Below are positions 1 through 7,474 of a stretch of 48,971 nucleotides of DNA, piece after piece. The DNA is taken from the IMG/VR virus record IMGVR_UViG_3300008464_000001, positions 1 to 48,971 of that record. The stretch is one strand, 5' to 3'. Within the stretch, counting starts at the first letter, position 1. Every line of letters begins with the position of its first letter. The translations under genes were made by a program, and so were the position numbers. The DNA comes from a virus. The notes under the pieces were generated by a model that did not search any database, was not told the DNA's origin, and saw only the letters and a program-made list of their open reading frames with translations.

Positions 1-114
1 TAGTCAATTTAGGAAATGGTAAAAAGAAAACAAACACGGGAATGGAACAAGGTAACTTAATCCACACCATAAACCTTGAACCCGAAAAGTTCGACGAAGA
101 GTACTTCATAGTTG
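1..114. repeat. Terminal direct overlap (circular map join)
   Basis: These 114 bases are identical to 48858-48971. The reading frame that opens at 48743 continues in phase from the window end into the window start, so the two copies are one locus and the molecule is circular at 48,857 bp. A P22-like headful phage is circularly permuted, so the overlap is most simply an assembly join; a genuine short terminal repeat cannot be excluded from sequence alone. Confidence 0.95.
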
Positions 115-731
115 ACGGCGTACTTAATGCAAATGGGTCTATTCCTAAGAAACTTTTAACAGCCGAAAACCTTGCGAATGCAAACGGTAGACAAATCATT
201 TTGCAACCTCAATTAGACCTCGCAAACTTGTCTAGGCAAAACATTCTAGCTTATCCCGAAGCACAAGAAGCAATGTTCGGTGAAGGCGGAGAGAATGAAG
301 TTTCTTTTTTCTATATTGACTACGAGATTGTAAAGATTCTCACTAACGGACTGTATGACTTTCCATTCGCAATGCGTGTTAGGCCAGACCGTTTATATTT
401 AAACTACGAAACGAAGAAAGGTAAAATCATCGACCTTAAGTCTTCGAGAAATATTAAAAAATCTGCATTCGAAAGAGATGCCAAATGGAACTTTAAGTAC
501 GCAATGTCGGCTTATATGTACGTCTACGTAATTTACAAACTTACAGGCGTTATGTGTTCTTTCGAGTGGGTTGTCGTCGGTTCGGACGCATGGGCACCTA
601 TCGCAGTTTATCCACTAAGTGAAGAAACACTCGCATTGGGCGAAATACAATTTAATGAAGCAATTGTAAATATGATCAACGGAATGGAGACAGGCGAATG
701 GCGTTACCAAAAGCAACCACAGGTTATGTAA
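1..731 (+). CDS. PD-(D/E)XK exonuclease (RecE/YqaJ-like, DUF3799 type), 3' part
   Basis: This is the C-terminal part of a gene whose start lies at 48743; rejoined across the circular join it encodes 281 aa. The catalytic core is visible as RPDR (Asp168 of the rejoined protein) followed by IIDLKS (Asp183, Lys185), the D...DxK pattern of phage PD-(D/E)XK exonucleases that resect double-strand ends to feed an annealing recombinase. It follows an SSB-like gene (48254) and a small unknown gene with 4-base overlaps. The phage also has a Sak4-like ATPase (39823), its likely partner, but on the other strand. An internal ATG at 42 is not the real start, because the frame is open upstream of it. Confidence 0.85.
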   Translation, partial: VNLGNGKKKTNTGMEQGNLIHTINLEPEKFDEEYFIVDGVLNANGSIPKKLLTAENLANANGRQIILQPQLDLANLSRQNILAYPEAQEAMFGEGGENEVSFFYIDYEIVKILTNGLYDFPFAMRVRPDRLYLNYETKKGKIIDLKSSRNIKKSAFERDAKWNFKYAMSAYMYVYVIYKLTGVMCSFEWVVVGSDAWAPIAVYPLSEETLALGEIQFNEAIVNMINGMETGEWRYQKQPQVM

Positions 732-997
732 TTAATTTATCAAGTTTTTCTTCGGATAAACCGGAAACAAATACAAAAACCAAAAGGCGCAAATGTTTAA
801 TGTGTGGCGATCATTTTGACAGTGCCGGTTCACAGTTTAGACGTTGTGGAGAATGTAAAACAAGGTACGCAACTTGGATAACAACAAGTGAGGACACGCC
901 CGAAGACATGTTTGGGATTATGTACGGGGGCGGAAGTCGCACCTTAAGTGGTTCTGATACGGAAGTGAGTGCAGAACGAAGTGAAACAGTGGAGTGA
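698..997 (+). CDS. Small zinc-ribbon-like protein
   Basis: A 99-aa protein with two Cys pairs, CLMC near residue 33 and CGEC near residue 50, spaced like a zinc ribbon; the rest is polar and low in complexity, with a Ser/Glu-rich tail. It starts inside the end of the exonuclease gene (34-bp overlap), after a GGAG about 10 bases upstream, and its stop overlaps the next start, so it is probably translated by coupling. Nucleic-acid or protein binding is the usual role of such ribbons; no specific function is visible. Confidence 0.6.
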   Translation: MALPKATTGYVINLSSFSSDKPETNTKTKRRKCLMCGDHFDSAGSQFRRCGECKTRYATWITTSEDTPEDMFGIMYGGGSRTLSGSDTEVSAERSETVE

Positions 998-1641
998 AAC
1001 ATTTTATTGATTTCGAAACTACCGGTTTTGACCCGTGGAAAAATTGTGCTGTTAGTCTCGCTTGGATTATTGCCGACGACGATTATCAACCGATTGCAAA
1101 GTTCTACGAAGAGTGCTGCCCAAATGTTCTTAACTGGACAATATGGACTAAGGAAGCACAACGCGTACACGGATTCACGCCGGAATACATAAGCAAACAA
1201 CAAAGCGAAACGGCATTGTGTGAAAAGTTACTAGCGTTCTTAGAGGAAAATAACGACGGAACATTAGGGAACTTATATTACCACGCCGATTCACACATAG
1301 ATCACAAGTTTTTAATGGGCATACTGCTTAAGAACTTAGACGGGAGATATTATGAAATTTATAAATTCATTCGCGCAACTGGACATCGCAACACAATGTC
1401 TGATTTTAGGAATCACCTTGGGTCTAAGTTATATGGCCTATCGAAGCTTGCGAAACATTACGACGAACCCTTGGAACACCATAATGCCTTATCAGACACA
1501 ACATGTTTGTTAAATTGTTACCGGAAAATGGAATACGAAAAAAAAGGATACCTTATCAAAGAAGGTGTTAACGAAAACCTAGAAGAGAATATAAAGATTG
1601 CAGAAGAAACAATAAAAGAAAAAATAACGGAGAACAAATGA
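994..1641 (+). CDS. DnaQ-like DEDDh 3'-5' exonuclease
   Basis: A 215-aa protein starting at GTG (GTGA overlap with the preceding stop). The N-terminus carries DFETTG (Asp6, Glu8), the Exo I motif. A VHGFTPE segment lies in the position of the Exo II region, and HHNALSDT near residue 160 is the Exo III motif with the His and Asp of the DEDDh class. Proteins of this family degrade DNA or RNA 3'-5' with two metal ions and act in proofreading or end trimming. No polymerase gene is recognisable here, so it probably works alone in DNA processing or nucleotide scavenging. Confidence 0.85.
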   Translation: MKHFIDFETTGFDPWKNCAVSLAWIIADDDYQPIAKFYEECCPNVLNWTIWTKEAQRVHGFTPEYISKQQSETALCEKLLAFLEENNDGTLGNLYYHADSHIDHKFLMGILLKNLDGRYYEIYKFIRATGHRNTMSDFRNHLGSKLYGLSKLAKHYDEPLEHHNALSDTTCLLNCYRKMEYEKKGYLIKEGVNENLEENIKIAEETIKEKITENK

Positions 1642-1862
1642 AAATTTTAATACTTGGGATAATGCTAACACTTGCATCATGTAGCGGTTCTAACAAGTAC
1701 GGCGAATGTATAGGTGTAACAGAAGACGGTGACCCGAAACTTAGTTACAAAATTAGCGTAAGAAATACGATTTGGTCAGTGCTTGGGTTTGAAACAATCA
1801 TTGCTCCCGTCTTGTGGGCAACCGATTACGCGAAATGTCCTACAGGCTTTAAAAGAAAATAA
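1638..1862 (+). CDS. Small predicted lipoprotein
   Basis: A 74-aa protein with a lysine start, a hydrophobic stretch and a lipobox LASC ending at Cys15, so the mature protein would be lipid-anchored at the envelope with about 59 residues exposed. It overlaps the exonuclease stop by ATGA. Lipoproteins next to endolysin genes (the amidase starts 100 bp downstream) are often spanins or superinfection-exclusion factors. There is no coiled coil or proline-rich region typical of Rz1, so either role is only a guess. Confidence 0.7.
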   Translation: MKILILGIMLTLASCSGSNKYGECIGVTEDGDPKLSYKISVRNTIWSVLGFETIIAPVLWATDYAKCPTGFKRK

Positions 1863-1887
1863 CCTTGCTAACCGTTTATTCGGGCGT

Positions 1888-1943
1888 AGGGGGCGTTGGC
1901 AGTTCTATAAACTATAAAGTTGTGTGTGAATACGTCGCCCCCT
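1888..1943 (+). promoter_or_regulatory. Long-range stem in the endolysin leader
   Basis: AGGGGGCG (1888-1895) and CGCCCCCT (1936-1943) are perfectly complementary across a 40-nt AT-rich loop. The 3' arm ends 9 bases before the TTGGAG ribosome site of the amidase gene. The arms stand out as the only G-run and C-run in an AT-rich 100-bp gap. A role in holding back endolysin translation or in mRNA processing is inferred. Confidence 0.45.
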
Positions 1944-1964
1944 AATTTATATATTGGAGACAAA

Positions 1965-2630
1965 ATGAGATGTTTTAAAGAACCTACAAAGAAGCCTGTT
2001 ATCGCTTCACCACGATTACCAGACGACACACGATTAGGCGATTCGGTTAACGACCCTAAAGTTGCGTTCGTAATCGGGCACAATGAAAAATCACAAGGCG
2101 CACTTAACTACTTAGGCGAAAGTGAATACGTATTTAACACAAGAATCGCACAGAAAGTTCAAAGAAAACTAATCGACGCAAATATAGGTTCTGTAATTAT
2201 TTTCAGACCAACAAATACAGGTTATACAGGCCAGTGCAGAAGTGTTGCGAAAAAGGCAAAAGACTTAGGTGTTTATTACGCAATTTGTATGCACTTCAAT
2301 TCGGCAGGACAAGGCGCAAAAGGTTGTGAAGTTCTTGTTACGAAAAAAGCAAACCTAAAGGCGTTAAAAATTGCAGACGAATTTACAGACCGATTAAACA
2401 TGAACCTAGGAATTAGAGAACGTGGTGACGACGGAATTAAGTACGTAGGAAAAGGGCATAACGGTTACGGAATGTTAGACGCGCTAGAAAGCGAAGACGT
2501 TGATTCTATTTTAATTGAACCATGTTTTGCAAACTACAGGACGCCGGAAAGTCGTTCAATATTTGAATACGAAGACAGATATGCAGACATAATCGCCGGT
2601 TCAATAAGTAATGTTCTTGGTGTCGCGTAA
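1965..2630 (+). CDS. N-acetylmuramoyl-L-alanine amidase (Amidase_3 type), endolysin
   Basis: A 221-aa protein. The start at 1965 is chosen because TTGGAG stands 7 bases before it; an in-frame start at 1920 has no ribosome site. Zinc-ligand motifs of Amidase_3 are visible in order: VIGHN (His), a Glu in GESEY, ICMHFNSAG (His), and ILIEPCF with the catalytic Glu near the C-terminus. The enzyme cleaves the bond between N-acetylmuramic acid and L-alanine in peptidoglycan. There is no signal peptide, so a holin would be needed for release. It is the only cell-wall hydrolase I see, and hence the likely lysis enzyme. Confidence 0.88.
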   Translation: MRCFKEPTKKPVIASPRLPDDTRLGDSVNDPKVAFVIGHNEKSQGALNYLGESEYVFNTRIAQKVQRKLIDANIGSVIIFRPTNTGYTGQCRSVAKKAKDLGVYYAICMHFNSAGQGAKGCEVLVTKKANLKALKIADEFTDRLNMNLGIRERGDDGIKYVGKGHNGYGMLDALESEDVDSILIEPCFANYRTPESRSIFEYEDRYADIIAGSISNVLGVA

Positions 2631-3022
2631 TGTTTGGAGTTAATAGCACTGAATGTTTGGGGTCATGGGCGATTGGGAACAATTGTGAACGTTGCGCAAA
2701 ATGTGTTGAGAGTAACCCGTATTTCGATTCTACCAGTTCGCACATTGGTATTCGATTAAACGGTTACGTTGACGAGAACAATAAGGTCTTAAGTAAGAGT
2801 GAACTCGACAGGCGTATTAATAAAATACAAAGCGAGAACGCAGAAATGAAAAGCAAAGACTATTTCTACACGTCGCCCGAGTCGGTACAGAACAAGATTA
2901 AGTTCTTAGAGTTCTGGCTTGAAGACAACAAAGAAATTCTACGTCGTATTAAAAATCACCCGTTCGCAACTAAGGCGAAGTGGTTAAAAGATATGTGCGC
3001 CGTTGGTTTAGCGGGTGAATAA
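2630..3022 (+). CDS. Unknown cysteine-containing phage protein
   Basis: A 130-aa protein whose ATG overlaps the amidase stop (TAATG). The N-terminal 30 residues hold four Cys (two as CERCAKC), suggesting a metal or disulfide site. Residues 50-125 are charged and helical, with coiled-coil-like spacing. No family is recognised. Tight coupling to the endolysin suggests co-expression with lysis. Confidence 0.65.
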   Translation: MFGVNSTECLGSWAIGNNCERCAKCVESNPYFDSTSSHIGIRLNGYVDENNKVLSKSELDRRINKIQSENAEMKSKDYFYTSPESVQNKIKFLEFWLEDNKEILRRIKNHPFATKAKWLKDMCAVGLAGE

Positions 3023-3053
3023 GAATAATTAACAACTAACAAAGGAAAATAGC

Positions 3054-3446
3054 ATGAAAATGATTACAATGATTACGATTTTATTACTAACAACTTCTTG
3101 CGGAAAGGCTTATAAACATTGGGTTGGAGAACAAAGAAAGATTGAATTAAAACTCGAAGGTGAGGCAAGGTTGCTACAAGCGATTTCTGAAAAGACGATT
3201 GCAATTGAAGAAGCTAAAGCAGAACTTGAAAGTGCAAAATATAAATCATTAGCAGAGATTGAACGTGCAAAAGGTGTCGCAAAAGCAAACGCCATAATCG
3301 GTAATTCATTAAAAGGGAACGAGGGGTATTTACGTTATTTATATATTTCGAACTTAGATAAAGCAGAGTCGAACGGTTCAATTAATACGATATACATTCC
3401 TACGGAAGCGGGTTTACCAATTCTTGAAGCGGGTAGACGCAAATAA
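3054..3446 (+). CDS. Lipoprotein with a prohibitin-like C-terminal helix
   Basis: A 130-aa protein with a short signal sequence and lipobox TTSC (Cys16), followed by a long Ala/Glu/Lys-rich helix and the ending YLRYLYISNLDKAE...TIYIPTEAG. That ending resembles the C-terminal end of SPFH/prohibitin proteins, where a charged helix is followed by a strand of the form VIYVPT. Here the SPFH domain itself is absent. The protein would be anchored by lipid in the periplasm, possibly mimicking or capping a host prohibitin/HflK-like ring; a spanin-like role is the alternative. It starts after an AAAGGAAAA ribosome site. Confidence 0.7.
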   Translation: MKMITMITILLLTTSCGKAYKHWVGEQRKIELKLEGEARLLQAISEKTIAIEEAKAELESAKYKSLAEIERAKGVAKANAIIGNSLKGNEGYLRYLYISNLDKAESNGSINTIYIPTEAGLPILEAGRRK

Positions 3447-3712
3447 TGAACGATAAGCAGTTCTTTTGTCGAGTGTGTAAAGGGTTTTGCGCATTCGACA
3501 CAATTAAGAAAGGTACGTTTTCAGAAAAGACGGGCAAGGGAAAATGCAAGCCTTGTCATAACATTTATAGCAAAAATCGACACATGAACAAACGTGCAGC
3601 ACATGCGCCCGAAGACTATTTGGCGTGCGACGATTGCGACAGAATAATGAAAGATACACACACGGTACGTTGCAAGTTTTGCAATAGTGAGAACATAGAG
3701 TGGTTAATGTAA
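3446..3712 (+). CDS. Small protein with multiple CxxC zinc sites
   Basis: An 88-aa protein with Cys pairs CRVC, CKPC, CDDC and CKFC, enough for two zinc-ribbon sites, plus a basic middle segment. The ATG overlaps the stop of the lipoprotein gene (TAATG). Nucleic-acid binding or use as a scaffold is typical for double-ribbon phage proteins; no specific assignment is possible. Confidence 0.65.
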   Translation: MNDKQFFCRVCKGFCAFDTIKKGTFSEKTGKGKCKPCHNIYSKNRHMNKRAAHAPEDYLACDDCDRIMKDTHTVRCKFCNSENIEWLM

Positions 3713-3825
3713 TGGAAACACTAATTAACTCATACGCAAATTTTAACAAAGACAAATGTACGGGCAGAAAATTAATGCTCAACTTATATAGGTTTTATCT
3801 TGGATACGAATTTGAAAAATTATAA
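3712..3825 (+). CDS. 37-aa small protein
   Basis: A short frame opening with ATG in a TAATG overlap with the preceding gene and ending 26 bases inside the next. The overlap arrangement matches the surrounding operon, which is the main support. The peptide has an amphipathic C-terminal half (LNLYRFYLGYEFEKL) and no recognisable motif. Confidence 0.5.
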   Translation: METLINSYANFNKDKCTGRKLMLNLYRFYLGYEFEKL

Positions 3826-4420
3826 ATCATGGCTAGACGAAAATACACTTCTACACCATGTTAATAACCCGACAGAGCAAAGCAGCGAGAACGAAATACT
3901 ATTCACCGCCGAATACGTTCTTCTGCGACGCTTGTTGGGCAAAGAGTGCTACTTTCCGTTTCTAGGTTACGCCTTTTACATGGAAGAATGGCAAGACGGA
4001 AAACACATGAGTCACGACAACCGCACGGGCATACTTGCAATTGACAGTGACCATTACCCTTTATATAAACTTGCAAACCGAACATGGCTACACCCACGCG
4101 ACCTTGTGTTCTGGGGTTATAAAAAGCACCCACGACTGTTCTGGCCGTTGCTTCCTATCGTTTGCATTTCTAACATCATTAGTTGTGCGAAGACTTACAA
4201 AACACATAAAGACGGACGAAAAGAACTTACTACGAGTGGTAAAATGCTTGCATTCGTACGTAATAAGTCAAGCAATCTTGAGTTGACCCATAAAGTCTGT
4301 ACATGGTTTATTAGGCGTAACAAACACTTCGGAAGTTGGACGAAAGTATCTAAGATTTATTTTCCAAACAAAGGGCACCCAATTCCAATCTTAATGAGTG
4401 AGTGGGAGCAAACGGCATGA
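3800..4420 (+). CDS. Conserved-looking phage protein with one membrane segment
   Basis: A 206-aa protein with a TTG start. Its centre has MSHDNRTGI, a pattern I associate with an uncharacterised family in many phage genomes, and a hydrophobic stretch LFWPLLPIVCISNII near residue 115 that could span the membrane. It lies in the block with the amidase and lipoproteins. Function unknown. Confidence 0.65.
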   Translation: MDTNLKNYKSWLDENTLLHHVNNPTEQSSENEILFTAEYVLLRRLLGKECYFPFLGYAFYMEEWQDGKHMSHDNRTGILAIDSDHYPLYKLANRTWLHPRDLVFWGYKKHPRLFWPLLPIVCISNIISCAKTYKTHKDGRKELTTSGKMLAFVRNKSSNLELTHKVCTWFIRRNKHFGSWTKVSKIYFPNKGHPIPILMSEWEQTA

Positions 4421-4665
4421 GTGACACGAGAGTACACTTCGACATGGGGTGCATGAAGACAGGGCCATTCTCGAAACATACAGACGACCGCGCCGACGTT
4501 ACTTGTTCACCCTGTAAAAGAAAGTACGGAATAGGCGTGCATATTAAATCTTTCATCGTCGCAAAGAATGGGTTCTTGAACATCGTAGAAAGACCAAGCG
4601 AAGGTGAGTTTATGTTGGAACGTTTCGATTACATAGGAGAGTTTGATGGCCGTAGATTGTTCTGA
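4417..4665 (+). CDS. Unknown 82-aa protein
   Basis: The start at 4417 is chosen for its ATGA overlap with the preceding stop; an in-frame GTG at 4402 is less likely. A CSPCKRK segment in the middle hints at a partial metal site. The end overlaps the following gene by 20 bases. No family recognised. Confidence 0.55.
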   Translation: MSDTRVHFDMGCMKTGPFSKHTDDRADVTCSPCKRKYGIGVHIKSFIVAKNGFLNIVERPSEGEFMLERFDYIGEFDGRRLF

Positions 4666-4942
4666 TTGCAACGCCGCTTGTTGCCGATACATTGAATGCG
4701 AATACATAGCCGCCGATAATAAATGTTCAATTTATAAAACTCGTCCAGAAGTTTGCAACGCCGAATACATGTACGAGCATCATCATTCAAAAAACATGAC
4801 GAGAAAAGAGTGGGAAGTCAGTTTAAAAGAGTCTTGTGTCGACATGCGCGAGAGAGTGAAAACTAGCGTTAGTGAAGTTCCAATAAACGTCTTTAAAGCA
4901 AATGATTTCTTCAAAGCGAACATATCCAAGGATATTGTTTAA
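4646..4942 (+). CDS. YkgJ-type cysteine cluster protein (zinc/iron-chelating, PF03692-like), short form
   Basis: A 98-aa protein starting at 4646 behind AGGAG. It contains CSDCNAACC, a further Cys, and CSIYKTRPEVC, the CxxxCC...CxxY..RPxxC signature of the YkgJ/CxxCxxCC family, thought to bind zinc or an iron cluster. The biochemical role of the family is not established. A second, longer member is encoded at 8215 in the same genome. The gene ends the first operon; a 170-bp gap with operator-like palindromes follows. Confidence 0.75.
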   Translation: MAVDCSDCNAACCRYIECEYIAADNKCSIYKTRPEVCNAEYMYEHHHSKNMTRKEWEVSLKESCVDMRERVKTSVSEVPINVFKANDFFKANISKDIV

Positions 4943-5008
4943 TATTCCAATAAGTATTATTTTATTAAGGCGGTAAAAGTCGCTTTAAAGTTCGGATATA
5001 AAATGCAC

Positions 5009-5038
5009 TTAACTTGTTAAAATTGTTCAAATAACAAT
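5009..5038. promoter_or_regulatory. Two adjacent palindromes, probable operator for the receiver/ParB operon
   Basis: TTAAC-TT-GTTAA (5009-5020) and ATTGTT-N5-AACAAT (5022-5038) are perfect inverted repeats one base apart, in the only gap (4943-5113) in the first 11.5 kb longer than 60 bp apart from the endolysin leader. A weak promoter candidate (TTGATT, 17 nt, TAAGTT) lies about 30-70 bases further on. Such paired sites usually bind a dimeric repressor; the XRE protein (10642) or the ParB-like protein (5497) are candidates from this genome. Confidence 0.5.
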
Positions 5039-5113
5039 GAAAGTTTCGAACTTCCGTAAGTTTGCCTTGATTAAACCTTAATTGTTTTTTAAGTTAAGAG
5101 TAAGGGAGTGCGC

Positions 5114-5485
5114 GTGGAAATTAGAAAAGTTGTCGTTGTTGATGACGACGAAGACTATCTCGACTACCTTTGCGAGTCAATTGAAAAAAGGCATAAGAAA
5201 ATAAGGGTAACAAAATTCAAGGACTACGAAGAATTATTAAAAAAATTACCAGAGGCCGAACTTTATATTTTTGATAGAACAATAAAGCATTCGTACAACC
5301 TGTTCGATGCCTTAGAGTTAAATAGTCCATATTTTAAAAACAAAAGAATTGTAATGTGCACCTCTTATATTTATGACCCGCTAGAAATTGCACTACTTAA
5401 AGAAAAGTACGGAATTATGTTAGTGGTAAAGAAGCATGAGTTTGCATACGAATTTGATAGATTAATAGAAATTTTAAAACTATAG
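5114..5485 (+). CDS. Stand-alone response-regulator receiver (CheY-like) domain
   Basis: A 123-aa protein; the GTG at 5114 is preferred because AAGGGAG stands 5 bases upstream. It has the full receiver set: acidic pocket DDD (Asp10-12), phospho-acceptor Asp54 in YIFDRT, Thr83 in MCTSY, and Lys106 in VVKKHE, at spacings typical of CheY and with no output domain. A phosphorylated receiver in a phage could read a host histidine kinase. A separate OmpR-type DNA-binding protein (47672) could be its output partner. It is followed by the ParB-like gene, with a near-identical ribosome-site arrangement. Confidence 0.8.
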   Translation: MEIRKVVVVDDDEDYLDYLCESIEKRHKKIRVTKFKDYEELLKKLPEAELYIFDRTIKHSYNLFDALELNSPYFKNKRIVMCTSYIYDPLEIALLKEKYGIMLVVKKHEFAYEFDRLIEILKL

Positions 5486-5496
5486 GAGAGTGCGCA

Positions 5497-6339
5497 GTGA
5501 AAGTTAAAATGATTGCCATGGCAGACATTGAACAAGTTGATAATTCAAGAAATAAATACAAACCAAATGAGATGACAGACCTAATGGCGTCAATTAAACA
5601 TGACGGACTTTTGCAACCAATTGGACTTAGACCGAATAAAAAGAGAAGCGGCAAGAAGTTTACTATTAATTTTGGTAATCGTCGTTATAGGGCATATAAA
5701 ATGCTTGGACGAAAAGAAATTCCTTCAAACATTCTTGAAGCTGCGGAAACAGAAGCCGACGTAATTGTAACTAATTTAATAGAGAACGAGCATAGAAGTG
5801 AAGTAAGTGACGCCGAAAAAGGACGTTATTATCAATTGCTCATAAGCGATGAACACGGTTTAAATGTTGACCAAGTTGGCGTTCGTATTGGTGTCTCTGT
5901 ACAGAAAGTTAAACAATGTATTCGTCTATATTCAGACATACCAGAAGAGATACGTAAGAAAGTTAAAACAATTAAACAGGGTGCAAAGAAAAATGGTGCA
6001 ATACCTGTCTCTCAAGCCGACAAAGTTCTCACTCTAGCAAAAAAACATAACTTCAAAAAACAAAGCAAGGAAAAACTTTTTAATTATTGCACGGAAGAAC
6101 ATGTAACGAACCAACATTTAACAGGCGTAATGAATTTAATGTCTGCGGGTGCAACGTTTGAAAAAGCAAAAAAGAAAGTCGACTCAGTCAAAACTATTAC
6201 ATTACAAATACCAGTTAAGCTTGAAGACTGGGAAGAGTTTGTTAATATGTTCGGGACTGCCGACAAAGTTAGAACCGAAATGTGTAAATTCTTTTACGGT
6301 GAAGACACAAATCAAATGTTGTTTCAAAAACCTTACTAA
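5497..6339 (+). CDS. ParB-like DNA-binding protein
   Basis: A 280-aa protein starting at GTG behind TAGGAGA. The N-terminal ParB/Srx fold is visible as SIKHDGLLQPIGLRP and GNRRYRAYK (equivalent to the GERRxRA box), followed by ENEHR and a helix-turn-helix near residues 125-145 (VDQVGVRIGVSVQKV). No ParA partner is visible nearby, so it may be a transcription or replication regulator rather than a partition protein. If the prophage is a plasmid, it could still act in maintenance with host ParA. Confidence 0.82.
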   Translation: MKVKMIAMADIEQVDNSRNKYKPNEMTDLMASIKHDGLLQPIGLRPNKKRSGKKFTINFGNRRYRAYKMLGRKEIPSNILEAAETEADVIVTNLIENEHRSEVSDAEKGRYYQLLISDEHGLNVDQVGVRIGVSVQKVKQCIRLYSDIPEEIRKKVKTIKQGAKKNGAIPVSQADKVLTLAKKHNFKKQSKEKLFNYCTEEHVTNQHLTGVMNLMSAGATFEKAKKKVDSVKTITLQIPVKLEDWEEFVNMFGTADKVRTEMCKFFYGEDTNQMLFQKPY

Positions 6340-7007
6340 TGTCGACGTCAAAAGTTGTCGAAAAGAATATTTCCTTTTCTGAGCATGAGACAAGGTACAT
6401 CGTTAATAAGAAGTTTAAAGGCGTTCTTTACACTTTTGCGTCACCCAATTTGAAGGATTGCCAAGATTTTGTTATTGCAGTTGAAAAAGGTAAGACAAAA
6501 GAATTTAAACCGAAAGTGAAAACGAAACCGTTTAAAATGGGAAGTTATAAGAAAGTTGAACATTGCATACGGACTACGCCAAATGGTTCTTATCAGGTTC
6601 GAATAAATAGGGCCGGTCGTCGCTATGAAAAGGTTGTTAAAACATTAGACGACGCAAGATTCGCACGAGACGAAATGAAGACGGTGACAATTTCGATGCT
6701 TCAAGAAACGATTAAAGGAATTGCTGAAGGAAGGTGCCAACGCCCATTTAATGTAAACATAGGGCTAAAGGTAAAATTTGAATTTAATGAAACCAAGAAC
6801 CGAATGGAAATCATGCTGTACGACAAAGGTGATTGGCGAACTTATACATTAAACGAAGAGAAGACTACAGAGTTAAGGAACAGTTTAAATGGCACTATTA
6901 GAAGAATTAAGTATGGAGAATCAAAAGACGATTCAAGACTTAAGAGAAACGTTACGACAGCAAACAAACGTAAGAAGTCTAAAGGTAAACAGCAAACTTT
7001 GCTTTAA
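6339..7007 (+). CDS. Probable DNA-binding protein with an AP2/Arm-type domain
   Basis: A 222-aa protein in TAATG overlap with the ParB-like gene. Residues 75-110 (TTPNGSYQVRINRAGRRYEKVVKTLDDARFARDE) follow the three-strand-plus-helix pattern of the AP2-like or integrase N-terminal arm-binding domains, and an earlier segment (residues 20-50) may be a degenerate copy. The C-terminus is strongly basic. No recombinase catalytic domain is present. A role in sequence-specific DNA binding is inferred. Confidence 0.65.
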   Translation: MSTSKVVEKNISFSEHETRYIVNKKFKGVLYTFASPNLKDCQDFVIAVEKGKTKEFKPKVKTKPFKMGSYKKVEHCIRTTPNGSYQVRINRAGRRYEKVVKTLDDARFARDEMKTVTISMLQETIKGIAEGRCQRPFNVNIGLKVKFEFNETKNRMEIMLYDKGDWRTYTLNEEKTTELRNSLNGTIRRIKYGESKDDSRLKRNVTTANKRKKSKGKQQTLL

Positions 7008-7185
7008 TTTTGACCCCGACGAAATGTGCATTGAAATTGTTATCGTTGGTAAAACGTTTATTCTTGGACGCCGAAAGAGTCGTGCCGTAATTGAGTTCTT
7101 ATCAGGCGCACTTAAAGAAATGGACAAAGAGGACAAAACAAAACGCGTAATACGTGAAGTTATGGGCGGCGACTATGACTGTTAA
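6889..7185 (+). CDS. Unknown 98-aa protein, largely overlapping its upstream neighbour
   Basis: The frame opens at 6889 behind AAGGAA and overlaps the previous gene by 119 bases; an alternative start at 6913 shortens the overlap. The last 60 residues, beyond the overlap, have a compact alternating pattern (FNFDPDEMCIEIVIVGKTFILGRR) that reads as a real domain. No family recognised. Confidence 0.5.
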   Translation: MALLEELSMENQKTIQDLRETLRQQTNVRSLKVNSKLCFNFDPDEMCIEIVIVGKTFILGRRKSRAVIEFLSGALKEMDKEDKTKRVIREVMGGDYDC

Positions 7186-7474
7186 TTTTAGTGGCCCTTG
7201 GGGTGAATACACAATGGACGAAAAGGCACCGTATGCCGGACTCATTAAGTATGGACTCATTCAATTGAAATACCTCCAAAAGCATCAAAAGGACACGGAA
7301 TATATTAGAAACGATATAAGTGGTTATGAACAATTACTTGCGACAAAGAACGTTGAAGAGAGTTGCCGAATATTTACAATAACTAAACAAGATGCAAACA
7401 GCACGGGCAAACGATTTAAAGATAACCTTGCCGTTGTAGAACATTTAAAAAAGAATGGACTTTGGAATGAGTGA
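7175..7474 (+). CDS. Unknown 99-aa protein
   Basis: The start at 7175 follows a GGGCGG and overlaps the preceding stop; an upstream GTG at 7154 is possible. The composition is charged and helical, with tyrosines at regular spacing in residues 20-50. It ends inside the next frame. No family recognised. Confidence 0.55.
   Translation: MTVNFSGPWGEYTMDEKAPYAGLIKYGLIQLKYLQKHQKDTEYIRNDISGYEQLLATKNVEESCRIFTITKQDANSTGKRFKDNLAVVEHLKKNGLWNE

Noticed and set aside
811-1203. 130-aa minus-strand frame
   Set aside because: It opposes two coupled genes, one with clear nuclease motifs.
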